Positions 10,589-22,300 of a stretch of DNA of 64,000 bases are shown here, piece after piece. Source of the stretch: Chlamydomonas sphaeroides (Eukaryota > Chlorophyta > Chlorophyceae > Chlamydomonadales > Chlamydomonadaceae); NCBI GenBank assembly GCA_001662425.1, contig BDDC01000224.1, positions 1 to 64,000 on the forward strand, read 5' to 3'. How positions within the stretch are numbered: position 1 is the first letter of the stretch; every line of letters begins with the position of its first letter. The notes beneath the pieces are model-generated. The model was not told the origin of the DNA. It was given only the letters and a program-made list of their open reading frames with translations, and did no database searches. The translations under genes were made by a program, and so were the position numbers.

Positions 10589-12665
10589 ATGGCCTCTTCG
10601 GGACAACAACATCTTAGGCGACTGCTCACGCAGTCCGGATGGCAGCTGGGCAAGCAGGGCGCTGTGGCAGAGGGTGGCCAGCGAGCTCTGGACCTGAGCT
10701 TCCGGCCGTGCGGCCTACTTTTGCGTCGGGCCCTATCAACACAAGGCGCTAGCAGCATGGCGGCAACTGGAGGCCGCATGGCAGCGGAGGGCGCGTCGGC
10801 ATTCAGCCTGCGTCGCCTGATTCACGACTACAAGCAGCTCAGCAAGTTCAAGCTCAGCTCCCTTGTGGTCCTCACAGCAGGAGCTGGCTTCGTGGCAGCA
10901 AGCGGCGAGACCATCGACTACGCAAAGCTCGCGTGGACCTCGCTCGGCACGATGGGTGCGGCCGCGTGCGCCAACACGCTCAACCAGGTACGCCCCCAAC
11001 CGGCTGACCGCCTCACCCCACTGCGCCACCGATGAAGGTGGCTAACACGCCCCTACACGGTCACTGGCAGAACCTTAGTCCAGAGTGCCGACGCTGCAGC
11101 AGCAAGCTGAACCGCAACTACAGTTGCCCGTTCCGGCCCTTGCCTGCGGCCTTACGATTCTGGCCATGGGCCGTCAGGATGGATGACAATATTGGAGCCT
11201 CACACACCGTGCCGTAACCCCCGCTTCCCCTGCCGTAACCTCGTCCAGGTGTACGAGGTGGCCAACGACCGGCTAATGTCACGCACCCGCAACCGGCCGC
11301 TGCCCGCCGGCCGCATGGGCCGCGGCCACGCCCTGCTCTTCGCGGCCGCGTGTGGAGCCGCGGGGCTGTGGGTGCTGCACGAGAAGGTGCGCCGGAAACC
11401 ACCGCCCCCGGCCCCGGCCCTGGCCCTGTCGCGGCCCCTCTCGGAGCCAGGGCTACTGCCCGCACTGCAAGGGCTTGCGCCTCGGGGCGCTGCCGCCGGC
11501 GCTCCCGCCATCCGGCCTCCCTGCATTCTCATCCCGCCGTCCGGGACTCTGCACGAGCGAACGAGTTCGTTGCCTCCTCGGCACCTGCCCTCCGCCCCCG
11601 GCCAGGCCAACCCCCTGACCGCGGCCCTGGGCGCCTCCAACATCGCACTCTACGCCGCCATCTACACGCCGCTCAAGCAGCTCACGGTGGCCAACACCTG
11701 GGTGGGCGCCGTGGTGGGCGCCATCCCGCCGCTCATGGGCTGGGCCTCGGCCTCGGGGCAGCTGGACGCGGGGTCGGCGGTGCTGGCGGCGGCGCTGTTC
11801 TTCTGGCAGATGCCGCACTTCCTGGCGCTGGCCTGGATGTGCAAGGCCGACTACGCGGCCGGCGGCTTCCGCATGCTGTCCATGGTGGACGCCACGGGCC
11901 GCCGCACGGCGCTGGCGGCGCTGCGGCACAGGTGGGGCGGCGGCGACAAGGCGGGAGCGGAGGGTGGGAGGCAAGAGAGGGAGGGGGGCCTCGCCGGAAG
12001 GAACATGGAGTGCGCGTGCTGGGCGTCTTACGCGCACAACGGCACAAGGATTCGAGTCACGCACAGGATGGCGCCTCGCTGCCTGCCTGGCCGGCGGGCT
12101 CCGCCCTTTGACCCCAGCGGAATTCGCGGCGAGTCTAGCCCGTAAACCCTGGGGTGCCTCTCCCCTCCCCCGCAGCCTCTACATCGCGCCCATCGGCCTG
12201 CTCGCGGTGCTGGCGGGCTTCGCCACCGAGCCCTTTGCCTGGGAGGCCGCCGGCCTGGCCGGCTTCCTGGTGGCCGGCTCGGCCGCCTTCGCCGCGGCGC
12301 CCTCGCAGGCCTCGGCGCGCAAGCTGTTCAAGGGCAGCCTCATCTACCTGCCGCTGCTGCTGGTGGCGCTGGGGCTGCACCGCGTGCCCAATACCCACAG
12401 CGTGGGCTGGGAGGAGCTGGGCGAGCGCGTGCTGGGCTGCGTGCCCATGCCCATGCGCGCCGAGCTGGGCCGGCTGTGCGGGATGGTGGAGGGCGCGGCG
12501 GGCGCGGCCAGCGATGCGTTGGTGGCCAAGGGCATCAAGTGCCCGAGCCGGGCGTACGGCGACACGGGCGAGGAGCGTGGCGAGGGCGGCGAGGAGGAGG
12601 AGGGGGCGGAGGAGGGGGCGGAGCGGCGGGAGGGCGGCGCCGAGGCCGCGGGAGGGAGAGGGTAG
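10589..12665 (+). CDS. COX10: Protohaem IX farnesyltransferase (haem O synthase), mitochondrial
   Basis: Adds a farnesyl tail to protohaem to make haem O, the precursor of haem A for cytochrome c oxidase, in the mitochondrial inner membrane. Four exons: 10589..10987, 11249..11386, 11606..11931, 12176..12665; 450 residues. A long N-terminal extension with RRALSTQG looks like a mitochondrial presequence. The core starts at LIHDYKQLSKFKLSSLVVL, and the UbiA/COX10 signature NQVYEVANDRLMSRTRNRPL spans the exon 1-2 junction. ANPLTAALGASN, LFFWQMPHFLALAW and GGFRMLSMVD follow, with seven or more hydrophobic helices. The C-terminus adds a Cys-containing stretch and an acidic Glu/Gly tail not usual in the family. 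Intron 3 (11932..12175) is Gly/Arg-rich in all frames but has clear splice sites. Confidence 0.95.
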
Positions 12666-13341
12666 ACGGCGGGAGGAGGCGGAGCGCCGGGCGCGGCGGG
12701 ACCCGTGAACCGCGGGCACATGGCTTAGCTTGACTGACTGACTGACTGTTGCGGACGTGGATGTGGTCAATGGCATGATGTGCGATGCTGCCCAGGAGGA
12801 TCTCCTGGTGCTGGTGGTACATGCAGAGGGTGCGGCGCAGGTCGTGCGCACGCAGTTCGGACGGAATCGGATTCCGGGAATGGGCTTTGCTCAGACGCGT
12901 ATGATCCGCGGTGTACACTAGGTCTCCTGCAATTGTCTGGTTTTGCGGCGGCATGATTCTCCACGCCGGCGTCGGGCGGAAGCGATGCGACACTCGTCGA
13001 GCGGGTCACGGCCAACTACTCCTCTCGACTGATGAGGGAGCACAGACCCAGAAACTGGCGCCACCCACTCAAACACATACGTACACAGGCAACACCCACA
13101 AATTTGCAATACATGTCGTGTGCTGAGCGTTCATAGCAGGCCCGACTATGCATTTCAACACGCCCTCCATTGCACGTGCATAGTATATCGCATTACCTCG
13201 AGATAAGTACGCTATCACATCAAAGGGCGGCCGGGACGCGCAGAACTTCCGAGCGCGCATGTCAGCTGCTGCACGCTGGTCCTGACCGACAGGCCTGCCA
13301 CGTAGCTCGAACCTGCGGTAGAGCCTGTCTGCGGTCAGATT
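12666..13341. other. Intergenic gap COX10 to beta-helix gene
   Basis: Holds a short TGAC microsatellite at about 12732-12748. No conserved ORF was seen. It must contain the COX10 3' UTR and the promoter of the next gene. Confidence 0.5.
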
Positions 13342-16300
13342 ATGGTGTTGGCCAGCGCTAGCTGTGCTTTGTTACTGGCGGTTCTGACGCTGCATGCTAC
13401 TGGAACGACCGTCCTTGGAGCCTCGCTTACGCTAATCAATGGTCGCACGTTCGACAGCGCCGCCGGTACCTACAACGGCACCCAAGACTGCGTGAGTCGG
13501 ATATAAGGTCTTCGTAAGCTGGACGAGCAAGTCTCGACACGGTTTCTCGGTCCTGTGCCCGCTAAACAGACCATCTCCACCATGTATCGCGAGTATGGCT
13601 ACACGATGGTAAGCTTCGAGCTGTAACCCTAGGAACAGCGTTGCAGCCGGCTGCTACACGGTCCGGGTGACAACAACACGGTGCGGCCAAATTCCCAGCC
13701 ACACTCCCAGGAGTACTCCCAGGCCTCGCCACACCCCGTGCCGCGGCTCCGCTCTCTGCACCTCCTGACTGAACGCACGCGCGCACCTGTCCCCTCGGCA
13801 GGGCAACGGCCACACGTGGTGGTGGGGCAGCCACACGGTCGGCGAGATGACCGTGCGAGACACGGGTGCGGCGGGGCCCTGCGGGGCTGCGAACGAGTGT
13901 CAGCGAGCTGGTTGATTGCGGGCTTGCGCGGCGTGCGGGCGTGGCCGCGCCTCTGGCCACCACACGGCCTACGTGCGCTACTTCCCCGCCCCTGTGTTTC
14001 GGTGCTCCAGGCGGGCAGTACCAATTCAGGTCGCTGGTCCGGTTCGCCGGGGCCCATGCGCTGGTGGGTGCCCTCTCTGCGCTTGACCCTGCGACGCATG
14101 ACAATAGCACACAACAGTCAGCCTCTGGTGTCCGTGGCTCCGGCGGGCTGCGTAAAGCCACGCTCACGGCGCAAGCTCCACCCAGCAGGCACCAAACCCC
14201 ATTCCACTCCGCTGCCGCTGCCGCCGCCGCCGCCACGGCCGCTGCCTCCCTCCCGCGCTGCTGCCTTGCTGCCTCCCGCGCGAACCGGAACCCCAGGTGC
14301 CGCCCGGCTCGGTGGTGACGGACGCGCAGCTCAGCCTCACGTTCAAGAACTACGGCGGTCCCACAACCCTCGCCAGCATCGCGATGCAGGCCTGCTTCAT
14401 GACCCGGGCTTGGACCCACGTGCGCACCACAGAGCCGGAGTGAGGCCGGGGCGGAGGGGGCTGGGGCTGGACGCAGGCAGGGACGTGTGCGGCTGGCGCA
14501 GCCGGACTGCACCTGGGGAAGCATAGGATGGGGGTCAGGGTGGAGGGGCGGCAGGCGCGCAGCTGGGTGAAGCTGTGGTGGGAGTGCCCAAAGACCGCTC
14601 GCCGAATGATCCCTGCTAGCCTGCCCACCTCCTCGGCCCCGCCTCCGCAGGTACCGGGGCACGGGCTGGGCCTACTCCTCCTTCAACGCCACCGCCGGCG
14701 CGTCGATCAACTGGACGCAGCCGGGCGCCTGGTGCGGTGTTCGGGCTGGGCCTCGCAGTGCTGCCTTTGTACCAGCGGCAGGCCCAGTTCGCTGCAAACA
14801 GCGGGCTGCACATTGGCTCTTTGGAGCTGGTCGCACCTGTTTCATCTGAGCGGTCTGTAGCGACCTCTTAGCCAACGCGGCCTGCGTTCTGTGCGCCTGC
14901 GCCTTGACCCGGGCCTGTGGCCCCCGCCACGCACACCCCGTCCCCGCTGTCAGGGCGGACTGCGACCCCGACGTCACCATCTCGTTCGTGGTTGTGCCCA
15001 ACGGCTCGTACGGCTGGTCATCCGTGACGCTGCCGCTGGACCCGCGAAAAGTCGCGGCCTGGCTGGCGGACGGAGGCGCCCGCAACTTTGGGCTTCTCAT
15101 CAGGTGAGACCAGGGGCGCTTTGGCGTCGGTGTGCCGCCGGGCGCACGGCCTCATCACCTTGACCACTGGCGCTGCTCACAGCCCGACCTCGCCATATCA
15201 CCGTTGCATGCAGTACCGCTACCAACGCATGATGTCGTACCCTGCCGTACCGCGCTGCAGGGCCACCAACGGCACGCTGTACCAGATCTCGTCGGCTTTT
15301 GTTGGCGAAAACCCCATGCTGCGGCGCCCGGCCCTGTGGCTCGACTATGGTCCGCCCGGCACGCCGCAGCCGCTGCTGCCGGCCTTCCCGCTGGCTGCCG
15401 GACCCGTGGGTCGCGTGTGGTGGGTGGCCACCAACGGCAGTGACGAGGAGGCCAGCGGCCACAAGGACAGCCCCTTCAGGTGGGCCACGGCCAGCACCAG
15501 GGCCAGGACAGGGCATGCGGTGCGATATGCTGCTGCCGGGCAGGTGGAGGGGCAGAGAGAGAAACCCGGCTGCGGCGCCACGAGCGAGGGGCCGTGATAC
15601 GACCCTGGGCTTGGGCACTGCACGGCTGCCGCAGGTCACCGCGCAAGGCGCTGTTCGAGGCGATGCCGGGCGACAAGATCTACCTAATGAACGGCCTGTA
15701 CCCGGGTGCGTACGGCGGCTTGCATGATGTACGGCAAGTCGGCACCACATGCATCGGGTGCATGCGTACGGCACGGCCGTCCGCACGGGCGGTCGTCCCG
15801 TAGGGAGCAAGTACCATGCATGACCCTTCCCGCCGATCGATGGTCAGCTGCTGCGCCCCTGGCCGCCACCGCCCCGCAGGCGGCCTCAACATCGAGCGGC
15901 CCTACATCACGATGCAGTCGGCACCGGGCCAGGTGCTGATGCGGGTGGTGACCCCTTACTAATGGCACGTGGCTCGCGCCCCATGGCCTCGGCCATGCAC
16001 AGCTACCTCACTCACACGCGCGCTGCCCTGCTGCCGCCCTGCCGCCTATCGTGCCCTGCCCTGCCTGCAGTGGGCCACCCTCTCCCTCCCAATGGTGCGT
16101 GCGTGTTATGCAATGCCCGTGTCGTCCGGATCGCGTATCGCTGTACGCGCCTGCCGATGCAAACACGCTGCCTCGCCGTGGGCGAGCCGCGCGCTCGTTG
16201 CAGGCGGCCAGCTGGCCGGCATGCGCAGCGCCGCCCTCCCACACTTGCCAGACACGGACCCCCTTGGCTGCCCGCACCACAGAACGACCCCGTGTCGTCC

Positions 16301-19300
16301 GTCAACGTGATTACTATCCGACCGGGAGCTGACTACGGCGTGATCCAGAATCTCGAGATCGTGGGCGGATTCTACTACGGTGAGGGCGGTACGGCGCGCG
16401 CCGCGCCGAGGTGTCGGGTCACTCTGCTCCTTTGCTGCCTTTGGTCCCATCCTCCGCCCTCCCGCTTGCTGCGGCCCCGGTCCGTGCCGAGGGCCCATGT
16501 GCCGGCCACTGGTGCTATGACCCCTTGCCACCACGACCCACATCCTCCATGTTCCACGCCCCGCCGGTGGCCGCAGGCATCATGTTCTTCACCAGCTGGG
16601 AGAACTACGTCACCATGGCTGAGCGAGTGGCCCAGGGCATGGGCCCCCGACACTGGGCCATCAGCAACGTGCGGTGAGGCAGACGCCGGCCATGGCTGTC
16701 GTGACGTGGCTGCTCAAGTGCACACCCGGCTAACGGTACCGGTACATGCCATCTCGCCGCCGGCCGTCATTGTCTTTGTCCTGTGCGCTGCGCCAGCCCA
16801 ACCCACGCACACGGCGGCACTCTCCCACTGCCGCGCTCCTCTGCAGCGATTACATGATCCACACGTGCACCATCACACTGTCAATCATATACACATGGTA
16901 ACACGGATCTCCGTGACCGCCGTGACTCCCGCAGCATCCACGACACGGGCAGCAGCGGCGTCAAGCTGGTCATGAAGGCCGCCAACATTACCTTCAGCCG
17001 CTGCGAAATCTACAACACGGGCGCGCGGCGGCGGCTGGGCGGCCACGGCATCGAGGCCGTACAGGCGTACGGGGTTGTCGTACAGGTGCGTGGGGCACGC
17101 GGGCTGCGGGGATCGGCATCTGCGGGCTCGTGCGCGGGGCTGCCGCTGACAGCTTGCTGCTCCGGCCCTTGCCCGTGGGACCTGCAGGACTGCTACATGC
17201 ACGAGTGAGCGGCCCTGAGTGATCTGGCGGGGTTGCGGGGCAACTGCCGGCCTCGAGTCCCAGCAGCGCGGGGGGGGGCGAGGAGGGGCTGCGCATGGCA
17301 CGCCACAGCCCCTGCTCCTCACAGGCCTTGCGTGCCGCGGCCCCGCCTCCCGGCGTGGCGTGCCCACGGCCCTCCTCCACCGCAGCATCCCGGGCGCCGC
17401 TGTGCACCTGGCGGGAGGAACCTCGGGCTCCCTGCTGGAGCGCAACTTCGTGACACGAACCAACTTCGTGAGCGCTGGCTGCGAGAAGCTGGGAGCCGCA
17501 GGGGGATAGAGCAGGGGCCGGAACATCCCCGCGCCGGCGTCATGAGGAGCACCTGGGGCTCCGGGGGACATCATCGCGCGGGCGCGTCATCGCCCCGGGC
17601 TCAGCCCTCGGCTCCGTCCGCTGCTGTGCTGCGCCCCGCTGCAGGGCTTCAACGTGGGCTTCGCCACCGAGTACGAGTACATGGACACCATCAACAACCC
17701 GAGGCTGTACGAGAGCATCAGCACGCGAGTGCGCAACAACATCCTGGCCAGGTGGGTGGCGGGAGGAGGGGCAGCAGGCTCGCAGGAGGGGAGGCGAGGA
17801 GGGCGGAAGGCGCTGCTGGGGCGCTGGCTGCAGGTCTGCATCATCTGGGTTGCCGCTTGTTGCCGCTCCGCAGTGTGAGCCAGGCCGGCATCAACGTGTG
17901 GGCAAGCAGCAACGTGGTCATCGGTGAGCGGGGCCGGAAAGCAGCAGCGGGCGGAGCAGTAGCGGCGGCGCTCCTCGCCGCCTCAATGTGTCGCCAACTT
18001 GCCATGCCCCCCGCCCCCACTCCCCGCTTGCTGTAGCGCACAACACGCTGTGGCAAACACAGGAGAACGCGCAGAACGCCATCCTGGTACGATAACCCGC
18101 ACGCAAGCACCGCAGCAAACGCCAATGCGCAGCTGAACCATACCGCCCTGACCTGCCACCACCACCCCGCCCACACCCTGCCTCTCACGCGTCCCAACCG
18201 CCCCTCAGCTCAACGCCTACGAGCACTCGTACCTGCCCAACCCTCCGCCCGCCTCCATCGTGACGCCCTGCAACAACGTCATCGTGTGGGCCAACCTCAT
18301 GGTCCGCTCGCCCACCGCCCGTGCGGGCCCGGTATTCCAGATCCGGACCGGCGGCCTGGACCCCGCCAGCGAGCTGATCATGGGCCACGTGAGTAGTACG
18401 AGTAGTGGGAACATCACCATCAGGGCATTGCCGGTAGCGGGCTTGCAGTGATAAGGTTGCAGGGGGCTGTAGCGCCGGCGAGCTGGTCACGGGACATGTG
18501 AGTCATCAAGGCGACGCACGCATGCGCTAACGCAGCCGGGGAGCGTAGCGTTCACAGGCGATAATGGCGCATCGGAGTTCGTATCAAGCCATGGGAAGCG
18601 GTCCTAACTCCCAGCCCGGCAGCTGGCGCGCGCATGCCCAGCAGCCGCGGGCGCTGCTGCCGCCCCCAGCGGCACGTGCACGCCCCAAACACTTCTGCCC
18701 CAACCCCGCCCGCTCCTGCCCACCCCCGCTCCGGCCATGACGTCTGCGATACCACGACCAGCGCACCGCCGCAGCATTGCACTGTCACGCTCACAAGGCC
18801 CTGCTGCGTCCCAACTCATCATGTATTACTGTCATCAGTCACCTAAGTGAGCGGCCTTGTCTGCCCCTGCCAACAACCAACAGAACGTGTACTACGACCA
18901 GCGCGGCCTGGGCCCGCTGCCCGACTTCCAGTGGGGCAAGGGCGCCATGCTGGAGGACGAGCGGCCGCGGCTGGTCTTCGTGGGCAACGCCACCGGCTGG
19001 TCGCAGCACTGCCGGGCGCAGCTCAACCAGGTGCGCCTGCGGGCGCTGGCCTGCCTGCGCCCGCATCGGTGCCTGCGCCTGCGTCGGTGCCTGCGCCTGC
19101 GTCTGCGTCTGCGGACGTGTGTCTGTGCGGGGCCTGGCCTGGCTCCTGGCTTGGTTTGTGGTTGTAACTCGCCTGTAACTGGATGTCCCCCTGTCGCTTC
19201 CCCCCTGCCAGACCTACTGCGACATTAACAGTGTGGAGGCGGACCCCAGGCTCAACACCCGCTTCGCGCCGGTGCTGCCCTGCAGCCCCACCCGCCGCGC

Positions 19301-22300
19301 GCCGCGGTCGGCTCCCTGGGGCGCCGTGTTCGTGACCGACGACTTCCACGGCCGGCGGCGCCCCAACAGCAGCGCATCAATGTGGGACGCGGGCGCAGTG
19401 AGTCCGGGGCAGTGGGGGCCGAGCGCAACGACGACGGCCCAGCGCCGCACTGTGTCTAGGACCATGCCTATGCTGTGACCGGCAGCTGCGCGGCAGCCGA
19501 GGGAACCCATTCACGGGAATCCCTATGTAATTTGCCGTACGCTGCCGTGTGCTGCCGTGCAGGTCCAGGCCGGTCTGTCGATGGTCGGCACCAAGTCCAT
19601 TCCGCCCGCCCCGCCGAGCGGCGCGGCGAGGGAGTACAGCGGCGTAGGGCTGCGGCCCGTGTACGACAAGACCTGGCCGTACGGCGAGTGGCTCAAGGGC
19701 ATCTGCCGGGTGAGCGGGGTACGGGGCGTGCGGCGCGCCAGCGCTCTGGCTAGCGCCGGCTCTGGCTAGCGGCAGGATTGCTGCGTTGGCTGATGGGCCC
19801 AGCCCATGAGCCTGGCCCATGTGTTGGCTGCCTGGACCATGCATGCCGTCGGTATACTTCACACAAAGTCCGCCTCCGGAGCATGCACGCGGCTGCGGCT
19901 TCCACCCACAGGACCTGCTGGTGGATGCTGTGGCCGGCAACGACATCACCGGCAGCGGCAACGCCACACACCCCTTCCGCAGCGTCGGCAAGGTGAGCGA
20001 GCGAGCACCCGGCGCGCCGGGCGCAGCACACGCCCGCCATCACCTGTCAACACGCATATCATCACGCCCTCTCCCAATCGGCCCCTACATACGTGTCTCG
20101 CGTAGCTCTTGTGTATCACGCGTATCACGCCCCCCCCCCAATCGCCCCTCCTGCACCCCGCCAGGTCATGCTCATCATCAACCAGTGCGACCGTATCCTG
20201 TTGCGAGGGGCCCAGGTGGACCCTGGGGGGCCCTCATGGCGCCAGGAGCCAGCGGGCGGGGTCCCGGCTCGGCCCAGCCCTTGCCCACACGCCTGCAATC
20301 AACATAGAAACCGTTACGACTTGTGTGAAACACATGTCGTTGCATTCAGGAGGGCAGGCGTGTATGGCGGGAACCCACGCCTACCACCGTTACCCACGCG
20401 CCTGCCCCCGCCGCCCGCTTGCAGCTGCGCCCCCTTCCCCCCCGCTGCTGCTCACGCAACGCCCGCCCGCCCCCCTGCTGCAGAACCACACGGGTGGCTG
20501 GGGCATCTACCGGCCCAACATCACCATCACCACTGCGCCCTCCGATCTGGTGGCGGGGCGCCGGGCCACCGTGCTGTGCACCGCCCGCAACAGCAACGTG
20601 CGTGTGGCTGCGGCGGCGGACCCATGCGGCAGCCGGGGCTGTACGTAGACACGTGTGTGTGCCAGGTGGCTCCTTTCTGTGATTGCGGTCTGTGCAGGGA
20701 CGTTGCCACAGCGGCCTGCCACAGCCCATGCGGCAGCATAACTGTGGGGTCCCGGACGCACCGATGCTCCTGCGCCTCGCCCCCGGCCCCCGGCCCCCGG
20801 CCTCCGGCCTCCGGCCTCCGGCCCCGGCCCCCGGCCCCTTGCTGACCTCGCAGCCGTGCATCCGTACCGGCGAAGGCCTGTACGGCGGAGCTGCGCTGAT
20901 CAACCTGATCAACTTTGACGTCGTCATGGGGCCACTCGCGGCGGGCAGGTACGGCACCGAAGGTACCCCGTCCGTTAGGAGCTCGGCTGCCAACCACACC
21001 CCGGCACGCCCGGCCGGTAGGTCCTGCTCAGCTCCCCGGCTCTTCATTCGTCCTCACCCGCCCCCGTCCTCCTGCCGCCCCGCTGCCCCCCTGTGCCCCG
21101 GCCCCGCAGCTGCATCCAGCTGAACGAGGGCTCGGGCGGCGGCACCTCGGCCTACTGGTCCTGGTACCTGGCAGCTAGCGGCAAGACCGCACCCAAGACG
21201 TCCACGTTGCGGGTAGGGACGAGGGGAGGGCCGCCGCAGAGCAGCCCGAATCCCGCCCGGCGGCTGTTGCTGCGGAGCGGAGCCACCGTACCGCCCTCGC
21301 GTGTTGCCGCCTGCACCGCGCCCATACATGGCCCCTGCCTGCCCACGCAGGGCATGTCGCTCACCCACTGCGGCCTGCACGGCATCAAGCTGTCCACCTT
21401 TGTGCGGGGCGTCACGCTGCAGCAGCTCACCATCGCCAGGTGCGGCAGCTGGACGTCGGCCGCAGCCGGCTGCTGTGCGGTTGCCCCGCAGCTTCACCGC
21501 AGCTTCACCCTCCCCCGCTCGCTTCTGTTCGCTCGCCCGCCCCGCCACCGCAGCGGCGCGCGTCAACAGCCAACCACCAATGCCCCATTGCCATTGTTCT
21601 GCCGGCCCGGCCTGCCGCCTGCCGCCCCTGCCCCGCAGCCCCAAGGCCGCGGGCATCGAGGTTCGGGGCGGCGGCGACCTGACCATCCGGCAGAACGTTA
21701 TCACCGACACGGGCGAGACCGCCATCCGGCTGGGCGGTGGCGTGCGCACTGTACTGGTGGAGCGGAACCTGATCCGGTGCGCTGGCTTGGAAGGGATGTT
21801 GCCGGTTGCTGCTGCCGGGATGGAAGGAATGACGTGGTAGGGGGGCCTGCAAGGATTCGAATGTGTGGGTTTGCGGCGCAGGGGCGCAGCAGGTTATCGT
21901 TGGAGGGCGGGCGGTGCGCTGTCGCGCATGTGCCGCACGCCGGCAGACCGGTCAGCCTCGCTCGCGTGTGGGTGCCCACAGGAACGCTGGCGGGCGGGCG
22001 ATCCTGCTCGGCAGGTGAGCAGGGGAAGCAGACGGCCCTCGACCGTGCTTGGCCCCTCTTCGGCCCCATGGTGCCCGTGCCCGCCCAGGGCCTCGGGGCA
22101 CCTAGCGACTCCTGCGCCAACCAGCACCGGCCCCGCCCTACGGCCTCGGGACAAGGCAGCTCCCGCCGCCACAGCCGCACACCGCCTGCCCGCCCCCAAC
22201 CGCACTCGCTATCTGGCCCCGTGCCTCCCTCCCGCTTTCCCGGCAGCGACAACACCGAGGTGCAGTACATGGATGTGGACTGGGCGCTCAACCAGGTGCC

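Noticed and set aside
13300..13325. Possible tRNA T-arm (minus GGTTCGAGC)
   Set aside because: The B-box-like motif lacks the following CC, and no acceptor stem or A box could be paired around it.
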